This document shows, one piece after another, positions 11,301 to 51,594 of a DNA stretch of 64,000 nt. Position numbers and translations under genes: made by a program. The notes below the pieces were generated by a model, which ran no database searches, was not told the origin of the DNA, and saw only the letters and a list, made by a program, of their open reading frames with translations. The stretch covers positions 84,813,501 to 84,877,500 of the forward strand of contig CM059586.1 of the NCBI GenBank assembly GCA_030407085.1. The letters run 5' to 3'. How positions within the stretch are numbered: position 1 is the first letter of the stretch; every line of letters begins with the position of its first letter. The stretch comes from Trichopria drosophilae (taxonomy: Eukaryota; Arthropoda; Insecta; Hymenoptera; Diapriidae).

Positions 11301-13567
11301 AGGGAAGAAGCCGTTATCTTCCTTGACTTGAAAAGTTAAAATAAGGGGAGGGCCACTGTAGTTTTAATTATTATTAAATATTGTTTTAAAACGGTTTTGT
11401 TCTTTTCAGCTATCTTGAAAGACGCTGACCTGACTTCCATGTCGGCGAAGAAGGTGAGGCAGCAGATCGAAGAGAAACTGGATGTCGACTTGACAGAAAG
11501 GTAAGTTTTTTAGAATCATTTAATTTCCATTACATATGATCAATTGTATCTTTGACGGAAAGCATTAAATTTTGTGATATATATTACAATCGTAACTTTC
11601 TTTGGATCGATTTCAATAATTGTGATTAATATTTAATCACTAACGGCTCTAATAGCATCTAAATAAATTAGAGCTAATAAATCGAATCCAAGATTAAATA
11701 TAGGGACTCTGTGTGGAACTGCGCAATATTAAGTTACCACCTCGTTCCCCCTAAGACAACTATCCCTTTCTTTCATAAATTGAAAACTATACAAAATTTT
11801 GAGGTCTACGACCGTTTAAATTAAACGTTAGGGTGTACTCTTTAGAAAGTCTAAATTTTAATCGTTGCATTTATAAACGGGGGTAAACTTCAAATGAAAT
11901 TTGCGATATATTCGAAATAGTATTTTTTTATTTAAGAAATCTACGGGTACGATTAGATCACATATTTACGATAAATTAAATTATCTTAAATAATTAAATT
12001 TATAAAATTTGTCAGCAAATTGATCCGCCATTTTGAATTTTGATAACACAGGACCACAAAAAAAATTTGTTTCGAGATCACTTGAAACAGCAATAGTGAA
12101 TCTTATAGAATTTTGCCCACTGAAAACGAATCTGTTATTAGATTTGGCCCATCACGTCAGGATTTGACGATATCTGAAAAATATTCAAAAATTTACTTTT
12201 TGGCAATTTAAGGTTAGGATATATGAAATACAGTAGGACCTCTCTTATTCTCATTAGTAAAGTTTTTCAAGATGGCGCTGACCACTCTTATTCTAATTTT
12301 CCCCTTACCCCCATTTACTTTGCTTGCGAGCTTGTGATTCGTGGACAATATTTTTCGTTGACTTTTCGTGTGATAGTGGGAGAAGACTTGTGGGGGAACG
12401 ATTAGAATAAGAGAGGTCCTACTGTATGAGAGCATAAAAACAGAGAGAGGAGATATAGTGATATCCTTCTTCACCTGTATGTGCAAGTGCAAACATCAGT
12501 CCGCACTCTTTTGAACCTTTTCAAATGGCGAATGGTGGGGGAACTCATGAGGGGAAGAAGTTAACATAAGGGATGAAAGAAAGTTAAAATAAAGGACGCA
12601 GTTAAAATAAGGGGAGGGCCACTGTATTTCTTATTCAAGTGATCTCGAACTCAATTTTTTGTTGTGGTCCTGTGTAATCTGATATTAGATTTGTAATCAG
12701 CAATGTCAAAAACCCTCATTGAATAAATAAAAAAATTAATTTAACGGTTTTTGTAATTTTTACAGGAAAAAGGAGATTGACGACTTGGTTATGGAATGTT
12801 TGGCCGAGAAACAGGACAACGATAAGAAAAGGAAAGCCCCAGCCAGTGAAGAGTCTGAGGACGGAGAGGAAGATGAGGAAGAAGGCTCCGAAGAGGAGGA
12901 GGAAGAAAAGAAACCTGCTAAGCGTTCCCCAGCTAAGAAACAGGCAACCAAGAGTAACAAGAAGGGATCTTCTGACGATGACGAAAGTGCAAGCGACGAA
13001 GATGCCAGTGATGAAGAGTACATGCCAGAGAAATCTAAGGCATCGCCTAAAAAAGGTAATGTTTTAACCTAAAAGATTTATTAAACCAGGGTGTTTGCAT
13101 TTTCTTATAAACAAATTCGTTACAGCCAAGGCAGGCAAGAAAGGAAAGAAGAAGGGTGGCGATAGCGACAGCGACTCTGACTGGGGCAAGAACAAGAAAT
13201 CCGGCGGTGGCGGCGGTGGCAAGAAGGGAGCTGGCAAAGGCAAAGGTGGTTACACACGAGCCATCAAATTGTCTCCAGAACTCGCCGCTGTCGTCGGTGC
13301 CCAGGAAATGGCTCGGCACGAAGTGGTGAAGAAGGTTTGGAGCATCATCAAAGAAAGGAACCTTTACGTAAGTTTACAGTCTTACATTAAATAAGTAGCG
13401 TCTAATTGTTGGTGTTTGTCATTGTGATTAACAAATTAATCTGTTTACAGGACCCGAAAAACAAACAATTCGCAATCTGTGATGACGAGCTTTTCAATGT
13501 CATTGGCGTTAAGCGTTTCCGAACCTTCGGTATGATGAAGTACCTCAAAAATCATTTTGTCGACTAA
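8355..13567 (+). CDS. SWIB/MDM2-domain nuclear protein with DEK-C N-terminus (UAF30/spp27-like), 260 aa, 5 exons
   Basis: Exons: 8355-8397, 11410-11500, 12766-13055, 13126-13367 and 13451-13567. All introns are GT-AG, and phases (1, 2, 1, 0) join without a break. Residues 1-60 (MSDISKEELRKEIT... through VMECLAEK) form the DEK-C-like three-helix unit. About 67-150 is a strongly acidic Glu/Asp/Ser tract with Lys clusters. About 150-182 is a Lys/Gly-rich basic stretch. Residues 183-259 are the SWIB fold (IKLSPELAAVVGAQEMARHE, IIKERNLYDPKNKQ, VKRFRTFGMMKYL). This layout matches proteins annotated as upstream activation factor subunit spp27/UAF30. In yeast UAF30 is part of the Pol I upstream activation factor; the metazoan role is less clear but nuclear and chromatin/transcription-linked. 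The start is the first ATG of exon 1, giving a conserved N-terminus. Introns 1 and 2 are loaded with MITEs. Confidence 0.93.
10882..11067. mobile_element. pogo-like MITE (TACAGTAGAAC ends) in SWIB intron 1
   Basis: Left end TACAGTAGAACTTCACTTTA; right end is its near complement, finishing GAAGTTCTACTGCG, with TTATTGTC or GACAATAA just inside. There is no coding capacity. The TA-CAGT start is shared with the other small elements listed here. Confidence 0.65.
11115..11360. mobile_element. pogo-like MITE (TACAGTGGCCCTCCCC ends) in SWIB intron 1
   Basis: The left terminus TACAGTGGCCCTCCCCTTAT is mirrored perfectly at the right (GGGGAGGGCCACTGTA). The word TTAAAATAAGGG (in either orientation) recurs inside. 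It lies 50 bp upstream of exon 2. A truncated inverted copy is at 12427-12626. Confidence 0.8.
12229..12426. mobile_element. pogo-like MITE (TACAGTAGGACCTCTC ends) in SWIB intron 2
   Basis: Left TACAGTAGGACCTCTCTTAT and right AATAAGAGAGGTCCTACTGTA-type ends are perfect complements over about 24 bp. Both borders read TA. Non-coding. Confidence 0.8.
12427..12626 (-). mobile_element. Truncated copy of the TACAGTGGCCCTCCCC MITE
   Basis: This segment is collinear, in inverse orientation, with the 11115-11360 element from its middle (AAAAACAGAGAGAGGAG) to its end (GGGGAGGGCCACTGTA). The other terminus is absent, and the break coincides with the insertion at 12229-12426. Confidence 0.75.
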
Positions 13568-13907
13568 ATCGTTGCTCGATAACGATTCTACTCTAAGCGA
13601 CATAATCCGGGCGCAACAAGCCTTTCCATCTCTCACATGGTAAATGCATTACACACATAACATAACACGACACGTAGAAGTTTACTCGATCCATTGGCGT
13701 CATTCCTGCGACTTTGCAGAACTTCTACTCGTTCCGTTGCAGTTTTTTCAGGTGCAGGAGCAACACCTACGATTTTTAGAGTTCATCGGGATTCTAAATA
13801 GGTAGTCGGTATTCGATTTTCCAACGTTTTAAATGTATGATATACATTATCTAGATTGTGCACGATTGTTTCTTGCGACAGTACGATCCGCTGGCTGTTT
13901 TTTACAC

Positions 13908-13913
13908 AATAAA
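13908..13913 (+). terminator. Polyadenylation signal of the SWIB gene
   Basis: AATAAA lies 341 bp after the stop codon, in AT-rich 3' UTR. It is the first canonical hexamer that I see downstream of the coding end. Confidence 0.6.
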
Positions 13914-13929
13914 ATACCGAATCATATTA

Positions 13930-14723
13930 ATGAATATAAATGTCAACTTTGCGAGTACTTTTAGTATTCTCTTTAGATTTTTAACAAACCTTTCAATCGT
14001 TGCATGAGTCTGGAAAACGAAATCGACATCCTGCATCTCTTTTGTATAATAGTTATTATATTATTACACAATACACAATATGACTAAGTGAAGTTTAATT
14101 GTATTAACGTGTAATTACTAATTATCGTCGTAAAGTAGGTTTTTTGGTGTAAAAAAAAGACTAAAGGCTGCAGTGCATTGTATTCCGTGGACAAAAGTTC
14201 AGAGAGATTTACAAAGAAACGAAAGGTACGATGTAGTCCTGAAATCGTGAAATGTTCGGTTGAGAAAAAACAAAAAAACAAAAAAAAAAGCGAAAAGCCA
14301 GCAAAAAAAATGTAAGCCAGACATGACGCTGTCTGATGTAGTTAGGGTTCGAGAGCCTGAAGGAGTGCGAAGATACTTCTTAAGCGACTCTCTTTGCACT
14401 TCATTGCTCGGTCGGGTTGTGTATTTTGAATATAAATTAACGAAAGCTGGCCTAAATCCTGAGGGATGACGCACGCTAGACTTGCAAGAATAATTTTGCA
14501 AACAAGTTTCACGAGGAAATTCATACACAAACGAACCGATAGGAGTAATTCAGATAATGTTTTTTAAAGAAGAAAAGATGTACGATGAATGTGTATTTGA
14601 AAAGTGTCTGATTAAAAATATCGCTTTAATTTTTTTTACAAAAAAAACCTGGTTTTGTTCCATTTATCATTCCCAAAACCCAAATGTAATTACAAACTTT
14701 TAGAGAGCGTCGATTAGTGAAAT
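13930..14723. other. Convergent intergenic region between SWIB and CFAP206
   Basis: No gene is supported here. The two genes are tail-to-tail. On the minus strand an ATTAAA at about 14622-14627 is a possible polyadenylation signal for CFAP206. Confidence 0.5.
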
Positions 14724-43394
<28,671 letters not shown>

Positions 43395-44394
43395 TTTTGT
43401 TTCGGTCGAGTTAACGAATTAATCGCGACCAGTCAGAATCGTACGAAAACGGCAACGTTTGATCAATATCAACTCCGAGCATGGAAAACATGATTTAATA
43501 TTTGGTACACAACACTATTACCTCGTATCGCAATTCTTTCGAGCTATCGAAACATAACGCTTGACGTAACCTCAATATCTATATCTTTGATATGAACTGA
43601 GCACAATGCGGCGTAAATGATAAATACACTCCACGAAATGCTTTTGTTCGCGTTTGTTTAATTTATTTGGATTGCTCATTTTTGGAACAGATCTCTATTT
43701 ATTGAAAAATTTTCCATATATCGACAAAATGTATTTTCACTTCCGTGTGTCAATTCCTTAGAGGCAAAAGTCACTCAAATGGAGTGAATATACCTTTTTG
43801 GAAAGAATAACATGATCTAACTCTATTCTAACAGTAAACATTACTCGAATAGAGTGAGTGTGTTTGAAATTTGTATTTCTTAAAAGTGAAAATTGATTTA
43901 ATTAAGAAATGTTGTTTCATAGTTTTTCTTTATGGAAAAAATAGGAACTTCATATTCAATTCTAATATAAAGCTGCAAAGTGTACAATAGAGTACCCCTT
44001 ATATATCTTCCAGATATAATAAATAAGATGTGCAGTCCTGTAACGTTCCTTCAAGTCGTCTAATAAACAATTCAGAAACCCATTTCCATAACGAGAGAAT
44101 AATAGAACCGCGAGAGTCGCGAGCGCTTCCTTCCGGCGCAAAACGGTAATATCCGAAAACTTGCTTTGTCAAAATCGTACAAATCGCGAACAAAAAAAGA
44201 TAGAAACACGAGGCTTTTACTATTTTACAGCAAAATGTTTACAGAATAGACGATAAATAATTATCAATTACAAACTTAAAATTCTAGACTGCAAATATCG
44301 AGACAAAATTCTTGTAAACAAATGTATATAAATCGATACAGATATATGTATATTTTCTATATAATTGTATATAATTTCTATGCAATTCGATATA
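43395..44394. other. Upstream region of CFAP206, otherwise no gene
   Basis: This segment contains the presumed CFAP206 promoter (minus strand, just above 43394) and a small hairpin-word element around 43760-43880 built on GAGTGA and TCACTC. Nothing else is recognised. Confidence 0.45.
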
Positions 44395-44810
44395 CAGGGT
44401 CATCGAAAAGTATCGGACCCCCCTAATATCTTCAGTTAGAATGCACTTAGGAGAAAATGTCCAATAGCAAAGTTGTATGGTTTCAAGCGGGGAGTAAGAT
44501 GATGACCTTGACTTTGACCTTGACCATGTCCTTCAAGGTCATTTCAAGGTCAATCTTATTTTTTTAAATAGAACCCCCTACATTTTATTGCATATTCTTA
44601 TAGCTTATCTCAAGAGCTTTCCAAAACACTATAATAAAATATTTTTTTATTAAGTACTTTTTGAGTTATAAAGGTTTGAAGTTAACAATTTTTTGACACA
44701 AAATGTAGAATATCTTGTAAAATATTATTTAGTTTTCAGTAATCATAATCTTAATACTTTTGTGCGCGGAATAATGAGACCAATTAATTGGTTTAATGAA
44801 AATACATTAA

Positions 44811-44893
44811 TCGGATCCCCCTAATATTTTCAGTAAGAATGCATTTTGGAAAAATGTCCAATAGCAAAGTATTGTACGGCTTCAAGCAATTAT
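44811..44893 (+). repeat. Duplicated subterminal segment inside the rosa-like element
   Basis: TCGGATCCCCCTAATATTTT through AATGTCCAATAGCAAAG and TTCAAGC repeats, with some divergence, the segment at about 44414-44493 of the left inverted repeat. It is not present at the corresponding place near the right end. Confidence 0.75.
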
Positions 44894-45412
44894 GCTAATA
44901 GGCTCTGGCGAAAAACTGCCCGAACGTAATCGCGAGAAGCTGCTCGAATGCGTGATTTCCGAAGGCGTTAGCGGGAATCTGACCGAAAGCGTTGGCCAAT
45001 CTTTATTCTCTCACTCTCGCAGGCACCAATGTACGAGCTCTTGAGCAAACAATACGGATCACTGATTTGAAACTTTGATGCAGTGCTGTCTTCTTCTTAG
45101 CGAGCAGCAGTCACCTCGTGGACGAAAACGAACAGCCTCAAAATTTTTTTCTGTAACAAAAGAAACCATTGCGCTTCAATTGATTATCCCAAACATCTTC
45201 ATTTTGTTTCCAATAACCCAGAAATTTTTCGTAAATATTATTAATTGATCTATTAGATTTTCAGTTGCTCAACGAGCTTTTTGCTAGTGCTGGTTAAAAT
45301 AAACAAATCGATAGTTGGACCAACACTTAATAATTAGTATTTTTCTCTACTTAATTATCTAGATCAATTTCCTATCACTTACCTGATTAATTCTTCTTCG
45401 CTCTAATTAAGA

Positions 45413-46437
45413 ATGGCGGAGCTTTCTGAAAGAGATCGAATAACACTGTTAATGATGCGAGGATGGGGAGATCAACAAAGAGGGTATAAAACAGTAACGC
45501 GATTATTTAATGAAAATTTTCGGAATGAAAATAATAGGATCTCCAAAAGTACTGTAATCCGTACTATTCAACGTTTCGAGGCCATTGGTAGCGTTAAAAG
45601 CCGCCCAAAATCTGGTAGACCTAAAACAGCAACAAATAATGATAAGGCATTAGATGTTTTACAGTCTTTCGTTGAAGATCCCCATATTTCCATCAATCGT
45701 GTTGCACAAGAACACGAAATCGGTCATGCATCTGTCAGTAAAATTCTGAAATTGAATAAATGGCATCCATACAAACTCCATTTGGTCCAAGAGTTGTCCG
45801 AAGACGATTTTGATAGACGCATCGAATTTTGTGATCTTATGATGGAGATGATTGTCGACTGACTGGAAATGTAAATAGACACAATTGTAGATACTGGAGT
45901 GACGTTAATCCTCACTGGAAAAGAGACAATCATACTCAATATCCACAAAAAGTTAACGTATGGGCTGGTATTCTTAATGCTAGACCAGTTGGCCCTTTCT
46001 TCATTGAAGGCAATTTGACAGCACAACTATACCTAGTCATGCTTCGCAAACAAATTGTTCCAGCTATTCGAGACATAGCTGGTGGAAATATGGATGAAAT
46101 TTATTTCCAACAGGATGGAGCTCCACCTCATTATGGTGTCATTGTCCGTCAATATTTGAATGAGGTCTTTCAGGACAGGTGGATAGGGCGAAGGGGTCAT
46201 ATTGAGTGGCCACCTCGGTCTCCGGACTTGACCCCACTTGACTTTTTTTTGTGGGGTTACTTGAAAAGTAAAGTTTATGCCACCAAGCCTCAAGATTTAG
46301 ATGATTTAAGAGGGAGAATAACTCGAGAGATAGAACTAATACCGCCAGAAACGTACCGGAATGCGGTTTCGGCTGTTTATAACAGATTGGCACATTGCCA
46401 GGCTGTTGAAGGGCAACAATTTGAACATTTGTTGTGA
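45413..46437 (+). pseudogene. Rosa-like DD41D transposase, disrupted
   Basis: The first frame (45413-45862) begins MAELSERDRITLLMMRGWGD and holds the N-terminal helix-turn-helix pair with linker KSRPKSGRPKT, ending EFCDLMMEMIVD. The remainder is in a different frame: LTGNVNRHNCRYWSDVNPHW (from about 45861), KVNVWAGI, FFIEGNL, FQQDGAPPHY (second catalytic Asp), IEWPPRSPDLTPLDFFLWGY (third catalytic Asp) to the stop at 46437. Compared with intact relatives, the junction lacks the short block that carries the first catalytic Asp (usual context FSDE), so about 50-60 bp is deleted and the frame is shifted. The copy cannot make an active enzyme. Confidence 0.88.
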
Positions 46438-46489
46438 ATTGTTTGGTACAATTAAATATTTTGCCCAAGCTAACCAATTGGAATTAAAT

Positions 46490-46585
46490 TTGCCTTAACT
46501 GGCTGGACTCACACACCACTCTTGCCTTAACTGGTCGGACTCGCACACCACTCTTGCCTTAACTGGTCGGACTCGCACACCACTT
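46490..46585 (+). repeat. 32-bp tandem repeat, 3 units, inside the rosa-like element
   Basis: The unit reads TTGCCTTAACTGGTCGGACT then CGCACACCACTC. Units start at 46490, 46522 and 46554; the first differs at two positions. It lies between the transposase stop codon and the right inverted repeat. Confidence 0.95.
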
Positions 46586-46803
46586 AACAAATTGTTAACT
46601 TCAATCCTTTATAACTCAAAAAGTACTTAATAAAAAAATATTTTATTATAGTGTTTTGGAAAGCTCTCGAGATAAGCTATAAGAATATGCAATAAAATGT
46701 AGGGGGTTCTATTTAAAAAAATAAGATTGACCTTGAAATGACCTTGAAGGACATGGTCAAAGTCATATTAGGGGGGGGTCCGGTACTTTTCGATGACCCT
46801 GTA

Positions 46804-48670
46804 TATATATCTATATGAATCATTTTTACCCGGATTTGTATATTCTACAAACTTTTATCCCTCATATTAACTGATCATTTATAATTTTGCTAATGTGATC
46901 CTAGATTTGTATTCAACAACTCTAAAAATCCTCGAATATGTTTCAACTAAATTTATTTAAATATTAAATACTTTCATCCGTCATGTTGAATCCACCATTT
47001 TAAATTATGACAATAGAATGCCACATTGTGTCACATTCTTACTCAGCGTTATCAAAAATTATTAGATTTGTATTCAATGACCTTCAAATCTTTCAAGCAT
47101 TATGTTTCAATTGGTTTTTTGTATGTTCTAAATATTTTCGTCCACCATCTTGGATTCACCATTTTGAGTTTTGCAATTGTAATCCTAGATTTCTATTCAA
47201 CGGTACGGATTGAATATGTTAATTTCAAACACTTTCGTTCGTCATATGGAATTCGCCATTTTGAATTATGAAAATAAAATGTGATATTCTTATTTAGAGT
47301 CTCTTATCGGTACACCACCAATAATAGGGACATCTGCGCTAGTTTTTCATTACAGTTATTTATATTATTATGTAAGTATATAACTATGATTTCCTGTATA
47401 ATTAATTCTTATGTCGTCCTTGGTACAGACTGGATATATGATTACGGAATAATTTTTTGTCTTTAAGTCAAGTTATTTACAATTTCAAGCGATATTTTGG
47501 GTCTAGTTTTCTAATTTTCTAATGTATAAATGTTTTTTTCTCTATTCTATAAATATTTAGCTGTAAAATAGGGAAATCCTCAAGTCTCTATCTTTTTTCG
47601 TTCGCATTTTCACGATTTTGACAAAGAAAGTGATTTTCTCAGTCATTCTTTAGAAGAGTGAAATTCTGCATGAAATTTATAATACAAATATTGTTTCGAT
47701 ATATCTGTATTTCATATTTTGATATACGTGCAGAACTTATCGGATGATCAACCCAATAGTTAAATGAAGAGATGAATATCTAAAATATATAAATCAAAGG
47801 GCAAGTTTAACTCTTGGCGCATCGAATTTCGAAAAGTGCAGTTATAATTCACCATTGACAACTAAAGTATATTTTCCGACAAAAAATTGCACATAACTCT
47901 GGATTGTACAGGCGAGTTTCTGATTCGTGACATGATTTTATAAAATAATGTGCCACTTCAGATTAAAGTCTGAAGTACTTCTATCAGACGCATAAAGAGT
48001 CTTCCAAGTGTCCATGTAAAAGTGAGACAAAATACATCTAACAGATAATTTAAGAGTTTTTTTCAAAATTTTAAAGATATTTTTCAGTTATCTTCTAGAT
48101 AGATATCTTCTTATTGGGTAATCCGAATGGTGACTTCTCATATACATATACGAATCTTATAGGATCGTGTGTAGAAAATTTGTTTAAAAGGTCGGAGACA
48201 ACATTTTTTAATAAATGCACTGAGGATATAGAAGACGAAACAAAGTAAAGAAGGGATAAAAATAGGGAAGGATAGTATATGGTTTACTGAATGTACAGAT
48301 AACGTAGTACTGTCAGCGGAAGAGGAAGAAGGCTTGAGAGATTCGATAAGGTGAGTGAAAACCTATTTGTAGAAAAAAGTTTTCAAACGCAATTGATTAT
48401 CGGTGAATGGTTTCTAAAAATTCAGGAGGTAGCTATAAAGATAAATTTGTGTAGTGGATGATGAGAGAAAATAAAGCGATTAAAAATCTTCAGCATAACG
48501 CGAAAATAAAAAATACAAGGCCTGTAAATATGAAATCTGAATTTGAACACAGGTTGCAATTGTCAATGTTATTATTTTAACCTATAAGATTAATAATACA
48601 CCTTCCATATAACAATACAGTGTTTTTCACAGCGTAAACATGTATTTTATGTCTCAAAAGTATGAGTTGC
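46804..48670. other. Gene-poor region with scattered GCCAT-type repeat fragments
   Basis: From 46970 to 47275, three spaced fragments read CCACCATTTTAAATTATG, CCACCATCTTGGATTCACCA and CGTCATATGGAATTCGCCA. No coding region, RNA gene or transposase is recognised. Confidence 0.5.
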
Positions 48671-48675
48671 GGTCA

Positions 48676-48917
48676 ACATTCATTTTCTCCGTGCCATTTG
48701 AAGAAAACTCGCGCAGAATCGCATCGAATCCTTGTTGAAGTGTTCGATGAACATGCTCTTGGAAAGTCATGGTGCTTTGAGTTGTTTAAAAAATTCAAAA
48801 GGGCCAATTTTTATATGAAGACTTGGTACACCACCTAAATAGTTTGAAGACATAGAAATACAAAGATTAATAGATGAAGATGATGCTACAACAGTGAAAC
48901 TCGCGAAAAATCATACC
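48676..48917 (+). pseudogene. Fossil mariner transposase, N-terminal fragment
   Basis: The first reading segment gives CHLKKTRAESHRILVEVFDE then HALGKSWCFELFKKFKRANF, which is the mariner N-terminal helix-turn-helix layout (KKTAAES...H..L...Y). After a stop and frame change, FEDIEIQRLIDEDDATTVKL matches the following mariner linker region. No catalytic domain or inverted repeats follow. It is a dead remnant of a mariner unrelated to the DD41D copy upstream. Confidence 0.75.
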
Positions 48918-48949
48918 CGAATTATAAGTAGAATCGACAATTGTATCCG

Positions 48950-49066
48950 ATAATATACTGATGTTACCAGATAACATGCTGATGTTACACAATAAGATAC
49001 TGATGGTCCTGGATACCATCAGATGTTGTCCGGTACCATCAGTATATATTATCTAGTAACATCTAT
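48950..49066. repeat. Small hairpin-word cluster (TGATGTTAC, TGATGGTACC)
   Basis: TACTGATG, CTGATGTTAC, ACCATCAG and TAGTAACATC alternate over about 110 bp in both orientations. Confidence 0.5.
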
Positions 49067-51110
49067 TTTTTCCGTGTATGCGTAATAGATCGTGGGTAAC
49101 ACACGTCATAAAAATCAGCGATATTGACTGTACTTGTAAGACAAAATCGCTATTGGCGGAAGACAATGCTCTGTGTCTGATGAGATCAGAAGGGAGTCCG
49201 GAGCATGTCCAGAATCTAACACAGTAATAGAAATACCGTAAGTGTATTAAAAGAAAAGAAAATGATTAAAAGGGATAACTAGATGGTAGTGCAGAACTGC
49301 TGAGAAGGGAATAGTATATTTCGTTACAGGTGCGGGAAATGCGATTTCCTCTATGCAACGCCCGCACATGTAACGATTGATATTTTTCCTATTAGTACGC
49401 GGGAAATTCGTATTTTCGCATATTACACAGACAATAAAATTTGCCTTTATGTATGCGGGAAAATAAATATAAGCGATAAAAACCAAGAGTGAGAATATGA
49501 GGTGACAAAGGAAAAAGTAGGATACAAGGTAGTTTTAAACGAAGATGGGAGGGGGTATGAATAGATGATCTTATGAAACAGTTAAAATTATCGAACTGAA
49601 AGGAAATGTAAAAGTTACTGTAACTAAGCGGAAAAGTTGGATGCGTGATGTTACAAAAGACAAAATTACTTAACATATTTTGGCATTAAATACAATGTAT
49701 ATTTAATGTTTTTCTCCGAATTGGAAATGCATTTAAATCAGTGACTTCTCTGTTTGTGCTATATCAGCTGGATAGTTGGCATTGGCAGATCCAGTGATCT
49801 TATCGGAAGGTTACGTGACTGTAACCGTTTCTTATTTGACGCAACTATAAATATAAAACCTAATGCAAATACCTTACGACGTAAAATGAATAATCAATTG
49901 CACAAGATAAGAAAAAAAGTTTCGCTCCACATCTAACTTACTTACAGGTTAGATTAGTTGTTGGTACATCATTACGCTTGTTCGTTTGATCAAAAGATAT
50001 CCATAAAAATAATAAAAGTCATGAATCACAACTAATAGCAAAGGAAAAAATCTCCGCTATTGTAGAAAATAAATTAGGATGTGTATGCTGCCTCGCTCGC
50101 AAAAAACTTCGACCCCTCATCAGGTCGGTTATTCATTAATAATTTTTCATTCACTGACAGATTTTGCCAAATTGCATTTCCTATGGTTGAAAACTTTATG
50201 AAATTAATATAAATAAATTAATAAACGAAATGACCCTGATCAGAAATTCCTAACGCGTTGAAAAATAGATTCCATCGGTTCTCCATTTTGAAAATTTCCA
50301 GATTTGTAGAGTATTTGTCAAAGATTATGATAAACTTTTATGCAAGATCTCGCAGTTTTGACCTTCAAAATTACATTTAAAAATGGTTTTGTTTCGTACA
50401 AAATGAATTTTTTTATTGAACAACAAAAATAACCATTGTCATGAAAGTTTTTACCGATTTGGAACTTTTAAAATACAGCGCAAAAAAAATAAAATTCTTG
50501 CTGTATTTATTTTGGAAAATATTCGGAAAGATTCGGCTACCTCAAAGAAAAAAGTCCATATTTTTATGTATATTGAGCTGCTGAATCCGAATTTCTTTAA
50601 AATATTTTGATCGCGATGCACAGGGAAACCCAATAGCTATTTTGCTTGACACTTAAACTTAGAATAAAATCAACTTTGTATTACATTTTGAAGCCGCCAT
50701 TTTAAATTTAGTAAACATAATCATAAATTCGTAATTATAAAACGTATTATACCAACTTTCAAATGATTGGGATGCATTGAACAAATAACAAAACCCTGGA
50801 ATCTGGATCCCTAAATAGAAACAATATTTTGGAATTATCGTCTGTATTCGATCAAATTTTGAAAGGAAAAGAATTTCATTGCATTTATGTCACGTCTTGA
50901 AAAATAATACTGACCTAGGATAACGTTTCTGATAGATTCATCAAAGTCGTCAAATTGTGTTGTGAAAGAACTATAGAAGCTAATCTTGTGTCATTAAATA
51001 CTATTAATAAAGATTTCGCTCTACTTCTGCTGTTTTTATTATATGCCGCACGGATTCCTCTTCCCATTAAACGAAAAGCGTTTGAAAAATATTACTTCGA
51101 CCCAGACCAT
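49067..51110. other. Gene-poor region, nothing recognised
   Basis: Short open frames only, with no domain, RNA gene or clear repeat end. Confidence 0.45.
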
Positions 51111-51122
51111 GGGTCTGGACGA

Positions 51123-51222
51123 AGTATTGAATTTGGTCACTTCGTGGCATAAAAATTACCCTATAGTTTTTCATCAAATGTCGACGTTTCAGACCCTAAG
51201 GAGCCCAAATCAACAGTAAAAA
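51123..51222 (-). repeat. Direct repeat copy 1 with degenerate hammerhead-like motif
   Basis: The repeat GAAGTATTGAATTTGGTCAC through AGTTTTTCATCAAATG (51123-51191) recurs at 51595-51660. On the minus strand it is preceded by CTGTTGA, a GGGCT-type stem, GAAAC and GTC: a hammerhead layout with one core change (CUGA to CUGU). It also adjoins a near-perfect hairpin around CCCAGACCATGGGTCTGG (51099-51119). Confidence 0.45.
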
Positions 51223-51594
51223 AATTTGTGTCCGTGATCTTGTACGTACGAACGTACGGAGTACGTCCCGTTCTTTTGTCTCGCGATAATTCGCGAACGG
51301 ATAAGCGTAATGACATAAATTTTTTTTAAAAATACGTGTCTTGGCATAACTTAGATGTGATTAGATTTTGGCGCAGATCCACCCGTCCATTACTAAAAAA
51401 CATTAGCCCCAATTAAGTTTCTTTGTAGTTTTTTGCATTTATTTTGAAAAATACAAATTTTATTAAAAAATGTTTCAAACAAAAAAGATAGAGCATGAAA
51501 TTCTCTACAAAAAAGCTTTTATGCATTTTCTTCCTAAAGTCAACGATAATGCCATAAAAACTGGTTTAAAATGCTTATGACTATTGTCTGAAAA

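Larger units (their letters stand above)
12046..12675. mobile_element. ACACAGG-terminal foldback element in SWIB intron 2, host to two nested MITEs
   Basis: Left end ACACAGGACCACAAAAAAAA continuing to a segment ending GAGATCACTTGAA; right end TTCAAGTGATCTCGA through TTGTGGTCCTGTGT. The termini match those of the element at 59464-60578 and the fragments at 56168 and 56572. Its middle is occupied by the insertions at 12229-12426 and 12427-12626. Confidence 0.65.
44395..46801 (+). mobile_element. Tc1/mariner-superfamily transposon, DD41D (rosa-like), with long terminal inverted repeats
   Basis: The element starts CAGGGTCATCGAAAAGTA and ends with its complement, flanked by TA on both sides (44393-44394 and 46802-46803). 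Terminal inverted repeats are long: 44395-44691 on the left and 46589-46801 on the right, nearly identical except that an ~84-bp segment (about 44433-44516) is missing from the right. The internal transposase is broken. The arms contain CAAGGTCA-type repeats. The spacing of the two visible catalytic Asp residues (41 residues between) matches the DD41D group. Confidence 0.88.

Noticed and set aside
12760..13320. Minus-strand and alternative-frame open frames rich in Ser/Leu over the SWIB exons
   Set aside because: They are shadows of the acidic and Lys/Gly-rich coding exons, which have proper splice sites and conserved domains on the plus strand.
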